From: Bacteroidota bacterium
GTDB taxonomy: Bacteria > Bacteroidota > Bacteroidia > Flavobacteriales > Flavobacteriaceae
Length of the DNA: 16,240 nt
Assembly (NCBI GenBank): GCA_023434025.1
Contig: JAEYTL010000059.1
Span: 1 to 16,240 of the forward strand
Direction of reading: 5' to 3'
How positions within the stretch are numbered: position 1 is the stretch's first letter; each line of letters starts with the position of its first letter. Of this stretch, positions 6,855 through 12,843 are shown one piece after another. The notes below the pieces were generated by a model, which worked only from the letters and a program-made list of their open reading frames with translations, ran no database searches and was not told the DNA's origin. Made by a program: the position numbers and the translations under genes.

Positions 6855-9128
6855 ATGAAAAACTTCAAAAACACGTTCTTTTATATCTTAATTATCGGCG
6901 GATTCTCTGCGTTGATGTACTGGGTTGCCGTTCAGGGAGAAAAACTTGAATTGGGCAGGAATATCAAAAATATTTCGACTGATTTATCACAGTGGGATTC
7001 GTTTCTGGAATCCATTACGCACAATATTCATCATCCGTTAGCCATATTATTGGCTCAGATCGTAACGATAATTCTGGTGGCCAGAATGTTCGGCTGGATT
7101 TGCAAAAAAATCGGTCAGCCTTCGGTCATTGGCGAAATTATTGCCGGGATTGTCCTAGGGCCTTCGTTGTTCGGAATGTATTTTCCGGAGTTTTCAGCCA
7201 ATCTTTTTCCGGCGGAATCGTTGGGGAACCTTCAGTTTCTGAGTCAAATTGGGCTTATTCTATTCATGTTTGTCATCGGAATGGAGTTAGACCTCAAAGT
7301 ACTTCAAAACAAAGCCCATGACGCCGTTGTAGTCAGTCATGCGAGTATTATTATCCCGTTTGCATTAGGAATGGGATTAGCGTATTACATTTATACTTCT
7401 TTTGCTCCGGAAGGGGTTCAGTTTACCTCATTCGGCTTGTTTTTAGGAATAGCCATGAGCATAACGGCTTTTCCGGTCCTGGCCCGTATTGTTCAGGAAC
7501 GCGGTATCCATAAAACCCGTTTGGGAACCATGGTGATCACCTGTGCGGCGGCTGATGATATTACGGCCTGGTGTCTGCTGGCGGCTGTTATTGCGATTGT
7601 CAAAGCAGGCTCTTTTGTGAGTTCGCTTTACATCATTGCCCTGGCAGCTGTTTATGTGTTGCTGATGCTGAAACTGGTTCGTCCGTTTCTCAAAAGAGTA
7701 GGCGATTTATATGCCACCAAAGAAAAGCTGAGCAAACCGGTTGTCGCCATCTTTTTTATAACCTTGATCATTTCTTCGTATGCCACAGAGATCATTGGTA
7801 TTCACGCATTGTTCGGGGCGTTTATGGCCGGTGCAATCATGCCGGATAACATGCGGTTCAGAACGCTTTTTATCGAAAAAGTAGAAGATGTTTCCATCGT
7901 TTTATTGTTGCCTTTGTTTTTTGTGTTTACGGGGTTGCGTACCCAAATCGGACTGTTAAATGATCCGTATTTGTGGAAGGTAACGGGTTTGATCATTCTG
8001 GTTGCGGTGGTCGGTAAATTCATAGGAAGTGCCCTGGCAGCCAAGTTCGTCGGGCAAAACTGGCGTGACAGTTTAACCATCGGGGCGTTAATGAATACGA
8101 GAGGATTGATGGAATTAGTGGTGTTAAATATCGGATATGATTTGGGCGTGCTCACGCCTGAAGTTTTTGCGATGATGGTTATTATGGCCCTGGTAACCAC
8201 ATTCATGACGGGTCCGGCCCTGAATGTAATTGACCGGATTTTTGTTAAACCGCAAGACGAAACCATTCCGGCTGAAGCTGCGGATACCGGGAAATACAAA
8301 TTGTTACTTTCTTTCGGCGATAGCCAAAGCGGTAAAGCTTTGTTGCGGTTAGGACACTTTTTTACCAGGAAACAGGGTGAAAATGCTTTGATTACCGCTA
8401 TGCACCTGACACCTACCAGCGAAATCAATCAAATTAACATTGAGGCCTATGAAAAAGAAAGCTTTGAACCCGTTTTAAACGAAGCGGCTAAAATCAACCG
8501 GCCGGTTTCTACTTTTTTTAAAGCATCCAACGATATTGATTCGGATATCGTCAAAACAGCCAACCAGGGAGATTTCGATTTGCTGCTGATCGGGTTGGGT
8601 CAATCGATGTTTGAAGGAAGTTTTCTCGGAAAAATCCTGGGGTTTACCACCCGAATCATTACACCCGACAGAATTTTAAATACACTCGCCGGAAAGGATA
8701 ACCTTTTTGAAGAATCCATTTTTGATGAAAGAACCCGCCAGATTCTGATGAAAAGCGAAGTTCCTGTCGGTATTCTGGTTGATAAGAAATTTACTAAAGC
8801 CGAGATGGTTTTTCTTCCTGTTTTTGATAAAAGTGATGCCTATATGATATATTATGCCCAAAAACTTATTCATAATAATGGTGCTCAGGTAACCATTTTA
8901 GATTCCAAAGGAATTATAATGAATAACCCCGAATTAAAAGAGATGATTCGTTCCATCGAACAAAAGGCACCTAACCATATAACGGTTTTAAATGAACAGA
9001 AAATTGAGAAAGAATTTTTATTCAGGCAGGATTTAATGCTGGTCAGCCTGAACAGCTGGAAGAAATTGGTAGAATCGAGAGGGGTCTGGCTCAGCAATAC
9101 TCCATCCGCATTGATAATTAAACGGTAA
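6855..9128 (+). CDS. CPA2-family cation/proton antiporter with C-terminal Usp-like domains
   Basis: 757-residue inner-membrane protein predicted to exchange Na+ or K+ for protons. One N-terminal transmembrane helix (about 8-27) and a short hydrophilic stretch precede the Na_H_Exchanger domain (about 60-460; roughly a dozen membrane segments). Family marks: GQPSVIGEIIAGIVLGPS (87-104), FMFVIGMELD (137-146), SITAFPVLARI (202-212), the ion-binding Asp pair in AAADDITAW (Asp234-Asp235), and LMNTRGLMELVVLN. From about 480 to the end there are two soluble universal-stress-protein-like halves (KYKLLLSFGDSQSG; GDFDLLLIGLG), a probable cytoplasmic regulatory tail found in many Bacteroidota antiporters. 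KefB/KefC-type TrkA-N domains are absent. Third gene of the operon, 2 bp behind the small exported protein; ends at a strong terminator shared with arsC. Confidence 0.92.
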   Translation: MKNFKNTFFYILIIGGFSALMYWVAVQGEKLELGRNIKNISTDLSQWDSFLESITHNIHHPLAILLAQIVTIILVARMFGWICKKIGQPSVIGEIIAGIVLGPSLFGMYFPEFSANLFPAESLGNLQFLSQIGLILFMFVIGMELDLKVLQNKAHDAVVVSHASIIIPFALGMGLAYYIYTSFAPEGVQFTSFGLFLGIAMSITAFPVLARIVQERGIHKTRLGTMVITCAAADDITAWCLLAAVIAIVKAGSFVSSLYIIALAAVYVLLMLKLVRPFLKRVGDLYATKEKLSKPVVAIFFITLIISSYATEIIGIHALFGAFMAGAIMPDNMRFRTLFIEKVEDVSIVLLLPLFFVFTGLRTQIGLLNDPYLWKVTGLIILVAVVGKFIGSALAAKFVGQNWRDSLTIGALMNTRGLMELVVLNIGYDLGVLTPEVFAMMVIMALVTTFMTGPALNVIDRIFVKPQDETIPAEAADTGKYKLLLSFGDSQSGKALLRLGHFFTRKQGENALITAMHLTPTSEINQINIEAYEKESFEPVLNEAAKINRPVSTFFKASNDIDSDIVKTANQGDFDLLLIGLGQSMFEGSFLGKILGFTTRIITPDRILNTLAGKDNLFEESIFDERTRQILMKSEVPVGILVDKKFTKAEMVFLPVFDKSDAYMIYYAQKLIHNNGAQVTILDSKGIIMNNPELKEMIRSIEQKAPNHITVLNEQKIEKEFLFRQDLMLVSLNSWKKLVESRGVWLSNTPSALIIKR

Positions 9129-9149
9129 ACCATTGTTAATGGAGTAAAT

Positions 9150-9190
9150 AAAGAAATCCCAGATTCAACCCTGAATTTGGGATTTCTTTT
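9150..9190. terminator. Bidirectional intrinsic terminator between antiporter and arsC
   Basis: An uninterrupted 18-bp stem, 9150-9167 with 9172-9189 (one G-T pair), around the 4-nt loop ACCC; the outer arms are AAAGAAATCCCA and TGGGATTTCTTT. A T run follows in the plus direction and a shorter one in the minus direction. It lies between converging genes and overlaps the arsC stop codon at 9189-9191. Confidence 0.9.
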
Positions 9191-9602
9191 ACAGCTTTTC
9201 CGTACTGAATTCCTCTGAAAAAGCCTTGATCTGGTTGCGGACCCTTCTGAATTCGGCAATTAACTCCTTTGCTGTTCCCGAAGCCTGTGACGGATCTTCA
9301 AAGCTGTGGTGGATCGTTTTTGTTTTGGAAGGGAAGAACGGACAGGCTTCTTTGGCATTATCACAAACAGTTATCACAAAATCAAATTCGATACCGGTAT
9401 ATTCGTCCACGTGATTAGAAGTGTGTTTGGAAATATCAATGCCGTCTTCGGCCATAATTCCTACTGCAAACGGGTTTAAACCGTGCACTTCCACACCCGC
9501 ACTGTACACCTGAGCATTTTCTTTGGCAAAGTGCTGTAAATAACCATGGGCCATCTGGCTTCTGCACGAGTTTCCGGTGCACAGAACGAGAATTTTTTTC
9601 AT
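9189..9602 (-). CDS. arsC: Arsenate reductase, thioredoxin-coupled LMW-PTP type
   Basis: 137-residue cytoplasmic enzyme that reduces arsenate to arsenite, which Acr3 then exports. It has the low-molecular-weight phosphatase P-loop CTGNSCR (Cys8, Arg14), the redox cysteine pair Cys80 and Cys87 (CDNAKEAC) and the general-acid Asp in FEDP (about 103). The Cys8/80/87 set matches the Cys10/82/89 triad of the pI258 ArsC type, so thioredoxin rather than glutaredoxin is the expected reductant. Start MKKILVLCTGNS is as in the family. The ATG comes one base after the acr3 stop, so translation is coupled. Last gene of the operon; stop lies within the shared terminator. Confidence 0.95.
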   Translation of the reverse strand: MKKILVLCTGNSCRSQMAHGYLQHFAKENAQVYSAGVEVHGLNPFAVGIMAEDGIDISKHTSNHVDEYTGIEFDFVITVCDNAKEACPFFPSKTKTIHHSFEDPSQASGTAKELIAEFRRVRNQIKAFSEEFSTEKL

Positions 9603-9603
9603 T

Positions 9604-10632
9604 TTATTTATAGTATTTGTGTTTTAACCAAAAAGATACTCTTACCAGCAAAATCAATGCAGGTACTTCTACCAGAGGGCCAATGACACCCGTAAAGGCC
9701 TGTCCGCTGTTTAATCCGAAAACAGCAATGGCAACAGCAATCGCTAATTCAAAATTGTTTCCGGCTGCCGTAAATGAAACCGCTGCGTTTTGATCGTAAG
9801 GAGCTCCAACGGACCTCGTTACAAAAAAACCAACGATAAACATAATGGCAAAATAAATCAGTAACGGGATGGCAATCAGTAGAATATCAAACGGGATGGT
9901 GACAATTAATTCACCTTTTAAACTAAACATGACCACAATAGTGGTTAACAAAGCGATTAACGTGATGGGTGATATGGTAGGAATGAATTTGGCGGTGTAC
10001 CATACTGCTCCTTTTAACTTCACTAAAATGACCCGACTTAAAATCCCGAGCAAAAAGGGAATTCCTAAATAAATTGTTACACTTTCTGCAATAGTGGCAA
10101 TTGAAATGTCAACTATCGCTCCTTCAAAGCCCAAATAGGGTGGAAGGATTGTAATGAATAGCCAGGCATAAAAACTATAGAAAAACACTTGAAAAACACT
10201 GTTTAAGGCGACTAATCCGGCTCCGTATTCTTTGCTTCCTTCGGCTAAATCATTCCAAACCAAAACCATGGCAATACAGCGGGCTAAACCAATGAGAATT
10301 AATCCAATCATATATTCCGGATGATCTTTCAAAAAAATTATTGCCAGGAAAAACATCAGAAACGGACCAATTATCCAGTTTAATAGTAATGAAATCGATA
10401 GAATTTTGGTGTTTTTAAATACTTTTGGCAATAATTTGTAATCTACCTTGGCTAACGGCGGATACATCATCAGAATCAGGCCGGTTGCAATAGGGATATT
10501 GGTTGTTCCTGAGCTCATGCTGCTGATACGTTCTGCCACAGACGGAAAATAATAGCCTAAACCAACACCAAGCAGCATTGCGGCAAATATCCACAACGTT
10601 AAATAGGAATCTAAAAAGGATAGTTTTTTCAT
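9604..10632 (-). CDS. acr3: Arsenite efflux transporter, Acr3 family
   Basis: 342 residues with about ten transmembrane helices; exports arsenite from the cell. Acr3 signatures: the Cys in GLARCIAMVLVWNDLA (Cys119), thought to bind arsenite in TM4, and the Glu in GPLVEVPALILL (Glu322) near the C-terminus. I start at the ATG (10630-10632) giving MKKLSFLDSYLTLWIF, typical for the family; a TTG six codons upstream would overlap the arsR stop and adds nothing. It follows arsR with an 11-bp gap and is followed by arsC after one base. Confidence 0.95.
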   Translation of the reverse strand: MKKLSFLDSYLTLWIFAAMLLGVGLGYYFPSVAERISSMSSGTTNIPIATGLILMMYPPLAKVDYKLLPKVFKNTKILSISLLLNWIIGPFLMFFLAIIFLKDHPEYMIGLILIGLARCIAMVLVWNDLAEGSKEYGAGLVALNSVFQVFFYSFYAWLFITILPPYLGFEGAIVDISIATIAESVTIYLGIPFLLGILSRVILVKLKGAVWYTAKFIPTISPITLIALLTTIVVMFSLKGELIVTIPFDILLIAIPLLIYFAIMFIVGFFVTRSVGAPYDQNAAVSFTAAGNNFELAIAVAIAVFGLNSGQAFTGVIGPLVEVPALILLVRVSFWLKHKYYK

Positions 10633-10643
10633 TGTCAATCGAA

Positions 10644-10973
10644 TTAACAACAGTCAAACGGACTACCATCTGGTTTACTAATTGTTTTGATAAATGCCTT
10701 TACTTTTTTCCAGGTTTCCTGATTTAAACAATAACAAATGTTGTTTCCGCTAATGTTTCCTTTGATTAGATTTACTTTTTTAAGTTCTGCAAGATGTCTG
10801 GAAACAGTTGATTGAGCCAGTGGAAGCACTTCTACAATTTCTCCGCACACACAAGAGGGCATGTTACTCAATAATTTTATAATAGCAATGCGGGCCGGAT
10901 GCCCGATGGCTTTAAGGATTTCGGCCATTTGGTTGGTCTCTTGCGAGAAGCCTGTTGTTTTTGTGATTCCCAT
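10644..10973 (-). CDS. arsR: ArsR-family arsenic-responsive repressor
   Basis: 109-residue winged-helix repressor of the arsR-acr3-arsC operon; arsenite binding is expected to release it from DNA. ALIGHPARI-like helix KAIGHPARIAIIKLL (21-35), a metal-binding pair Cys41/Cys43 (SCVCGE) and the recognition helix AQSTVSRHLAELKK (53-66). The extreme C-terminus carries Cys108-Cys109 (FDCC), possible third ligands. The ATG at 10973 forms the edge of the operator palindrome; an alternative start at Met16 (10928) would still leave the whole DNA-binding domain and would give a normal leader. Confidence 0.93.
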   Translation of the reverse strand: MGITKTTGFSQETNQMAEILKAIGHPARIAIIKLLSNMPSCVCGEIVEVLPLAQSTVSRHLAELKKVNLIKGNISGNNICYCLNQETWKKVKAFIKTISKPDGSPFDCC

Positions 10974-11008
10974 ATCGCAATATTACGATATGGTTTGAAA
11001 TAATACAA
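10971..11008 (-). promoter_or_regulatory. ars operon promoter with ArsR operator
   Basis: 10971-10992 is a 22-bp palindrome with only one mismatched pair: arms CATATCG and CGATATG around CAATATTA. It includes the arsR start codon. In the minus direction, TTG (11008-11006), a 20-nt spacer and TAATATTG (10985-10978, one mismatch to TAnnTTTG) form a promoter whose -7 box lies wholly inside the palindrome and ends 4 nt before the ATG. ArsR bound there would block polymerase directly. Confidence 0.75.
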
Positions 11009-11145
11009 GTTTTTTAACGGAAATTTTTGCGTGTCATCGAAAGCCGTAAAATATGCTTTTTTAGCCGTGTTTTTTAGTTTAAGTTTGTTGGAGGTTACGG
11101 GTTTAGCAAAGAAATTTTATAAGCCGGTAATTTGAGTTGAAAATC

Positions 11146-11171
11146 GTGTAAAATGCCCCAATCTTTTACAC
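11146..11171 (+). promoter_or_regulatory. Inverted pair GTGTAAAA-N10-TTTTACAC upstream of the LytTR gene
   Basis: Perfect 8-bp arms at 11146-11153 and 11164-11171, about 80-110 bp upstream of the ATG at 11254. The same 8-mer forms another inverted pair ahead of the peptide gene at 12470-12521. Candidate operator for autoregulation by the LytTR protein. Confidence 0.5.
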
Positions 11172-11253
11172 AGGTAACCTACAAATCAATTTTTTAACGA
11201 AAAAAGGCAGGAGTAATGTCCTTTATTTTCTATTCAAAAGGTTTTGTAGGTTT

Positions 11254-12366
11254 ATGATGCACTCTTACCTCATTCTTGATGACGACAGCAAAAGCATTTT
11301 GAAAATCCAGTCCGTGATGGAAGGGTTTTCAACTTTTCAGCTTGTGGCTACTGCGACCAATTATGAGGACGGTTTAAATGCTATTTTAGAATATCAGCCT
11401 GATTTTGTTTTTTTAGAGATCAATCCGCTTTCCGCTTCTTCAAACCTTTCCTTGCAGCTGATCAATGAGCTGCATCGTTTTTTAAAAAAAATACCTCAAA
11501 TTATTGCCGTTTCGCATGACACCAGCAAAGCGTTTGAAGCAGTGAAGTATGATGTGTTGGATTTTTTGGTCAAGCCGTTTGCCGAAGCTGATGTACGCAA
11601 AGCCTTGTTGCGGTTCGGGAAAAACAATGACACTCCGGTAATACGTTTAAATCCGGAACCCAGAAAAATTACAGACTTCAAGATTGTTGAGGCCAAGCAA
11701 GAGGTTCAAGAAAACGAAAATGCAGCAAGAGCATTAATTCCGATGCAGCCGGAACCTGTTCCCGTAAATTCGGTGAATCAAGAATTAGTTACGCTTTTAA
11801 AAACAGAATTATCCGGTTTAAAAGAGGCTATCTTGGAGATGGCGAAACAGCAGAAACCAGCGTTTGATTCAGAATCGATCACTTCGCAAATAATTGCAAC
11901 GATTGAAGAATCACTCCCAAAGCAAAATACGACGGTTGATTTAGAGCCCCTTCTTTCCGAAATCAAAAACATCACGATTGAATCACCTAAAACAATGGTT
12001 GCCAATGATGAGGTACACCGTAATTTAATCTGCATCAAATCGTATGGCGATTATCGTTTTTTAGAGCTGGATGAAATTGCTTACCTGAAAGCCGATAACA
12101 ATTCCACCGACATTACCCTGAACAACGGCGAAGTCATTACAGCGTTTAAAACGCTTAAATATTTTGAAGAAAACCTGCCGTCTTATTTCTTCCGGATACA
12201 CAACAGTTATATCGTGAATAAGAACTATGTTTCCCGGATCCATACCGGAAACACGGTTTGCTATATCAAAAATTCCAAGACACAGCTCCCGTTTTCCAAG
12301 AGCTACAAAGAGCATGTAGAGCAGATTATAGCCCAGTTGGCAGGCTCAGAATTCAAAGATATTTAA
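11254..12366 (+). CDS. LytTR-family regulator with degenerate receiver (Glu for phospho-Asp)
   Basis: 370 residues. A receiver-like domain (about 4-120) has the acidic cluster LILDDD (6-11), Ser87 and Lys107 (FLVKPF), but the phosphoacceptor position reads FVFLEIN: Glu55 instead of Asp. Glu at this site often mimics the phosphorylated state, so the protein may act without a kinase. A long, low-complexity linker (about 125-255, rich in Glu, Gln, Pro, with heptad-like stretches) is unusual for the family, whose members are commonly about 240 residues. The LytTR DNA-binding domain follows (about 256-365; FFRIHNSYIVNKNYV 312-326). Start ATG at 11254; a second ATG follows at once. It stands alone, with a 280-bp upstream region. 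Likely target sites are the GTGTAAAA pairs upstream of itself and of the peptide gene (inference). Confidence 0.88.
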   Translation: MMHSYLILDDDSKSILKIQSVMEGFSTFQLVATATNYEDGLNAILEYQPDFVFLEINPLSASSNLSLQLINELHRFLKKIPQIIAVSHDTSKAFEAVKYDVLDFLVKPFAEADVRKALLRFGKNNDTPVIRLNPEPRKITDFKIVEAKQEVQENENAARALIPMQPEPVPVNSVNQELVTLLKTELSGLKEAILEMAKQQKPAFDSESITSQIIATIEESLPKQNTTVDLEPLLSEIKNITIESPKTMVANDEVHRNLICIKSYGDYRFLELDEIAYLKADNNSTDITLNNGEVITAFKTLKYFEENLPSYFFRIHNSYIVNKNYVSRIHTGNTVCYIKNSKTQLPFSKSYKEHVEQIIAQLAGSEFKDI

Positions 12367-12469
12367 AAACAGGGCATTCCACCAAAATTTCAGATCAATC
12401 CACAACCAAACGAATACAATCTACCAAACGCCCCTTGGTTTTATTGGCCGTGCGTGATATGCACTATAC

Positions 12470-12521
12470 TTTTACACCGTGAATGAGTGTGCCCACGTGG
12501 TGCATTATTAAAGGTGTAAAA
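12470..12521 (+). promoter_or_regulatory. Inverted pair TTTTACACC / GGTGTAAAA upstream of the peptide gene
   Basis: Perfect 9-bp arms at 12470-12478 and 12513-12521, 34 bp apart, ending 60 bp before the peptide ATG. They contain the same 8-mer as the pair upstream of the LytTR gene. Between the arms is a CACGTG palindrome. No clean TAnnTTTG box is seen between this site and the ATG, so transcription may need an activator. Confidence 0.5.
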
Positions 12522-12581
12522 ACATTCTATTCACTCAACTAAAAACGAATTCAACTTATAACTTATAAAATATCACAAATT

Positions 12582-12749
12582 ATGAAAACTTTATTCGCAT
12601 TATTAGGACTGTTTATGTTTGCTTCTGTTTCTTCTACGGATTTAACTACTACTAAAAGTAACAATGAACAAAAATCTTCTTTGTCACTAGAATCTGGTGA
12701 TAATACAACAGGAGGTGTTTCAAAAGGAAGAATAATTATAGGTATGTAA
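12582..12749 (+). CDS. 55-residue exported peptide of unknown function
   Basis: ATG at 12582, stop TAA at 12747-12749. The product begins MKTLFALLGLFMFASVSS, a clear signal peptide with cleavage probably around residue 15-18, leaving about 37-40 residues rich in Ser, Thr, Asn and Lys and ending GGVSKGRIIIGM. No cysteine, so not a lipoprotein or a disulfide peptide. It has its own upstream region with the GTGTAAAA pair and its own terminator 11 bp after the stop, so it is a discrete unit, not a leader of the kinase gene. Directly ahead of two periplasmic TPR sensor kinases, it could be their ligand or a modulator; this is inference from context only. No family recognised. Confidence 0.65.
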   Translation: MKTLFALLGLFMFASVSSTDLTTTKSNNEQKSSLSLESGDNTTGGVSKGRIIIGM

Positions 12750-12760
12750 TATACAATTTG

Positions 12761-12788
12761 CATCAATTTATTTGAAATTGATGTTTTT
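12761..12788 (+). terminator. Intrinsic terminator after the exported-peptide gene
   Basis: CATCAATTT (12761-12769) pairs perfectly with AAATTGATG (12775-12783) around a 5-nt loop and is followed by TTTTT. It separates the peptide gene from the kinase genes, so the kinases need read-through or a promoter within the 48 bp that remain before the start. Confidence 0.75.
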
Positions 12789-12791
12789 ATT

Positions 12792-12843
12792 AAATCTTTT
12801 CAATAAATTTGAATTTTAAATTCATAATTTATTGAAAAGATTT
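12792..12843 (+). promoter_or_regulatory. Long hairpin burying the kinase TTG start codon
   Basis: The 18-nt arm 12792-12809 is the perfect complement of 12826-12843; inside it, TGAATTT (12810-12816) pairs with AAATTCA (12818-12824) around a single T, with one bulged T at 12825. In RNA this is a stem of about 25 bp with almost no loop. The kinase start codon TTG (12832-12834) lies in the right arm. It could regulate translation, or, as DNA, bind a dimeric regulator. Confidence 0.6.

Noticed and set aside
7802..8428. 208-codon open frame on the minus strand
   Set aside because: Lies entirely inside the antiporter gene, has no recognisable domain, and its openness follows from the codon bias of the real gene.
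10633..10650. TTG start extending acr3 upstream into arsR
   Set aside because: The ATG at 10632 gives the usual Acr3 N-terminus; the extension overlaps the arsR stop.
12423..12445. Hairpin ACCAA/TTGGT with T-rich tail after the LytTR gene
   Set aside because: Only a 5-bp stem; too weak to call a terminator.
12554..12567. Tandem ACTTATA copies upstream of the peptide gene
   Set aside because: Two short AT-rich copies; may be chance, no phasing with other sites.
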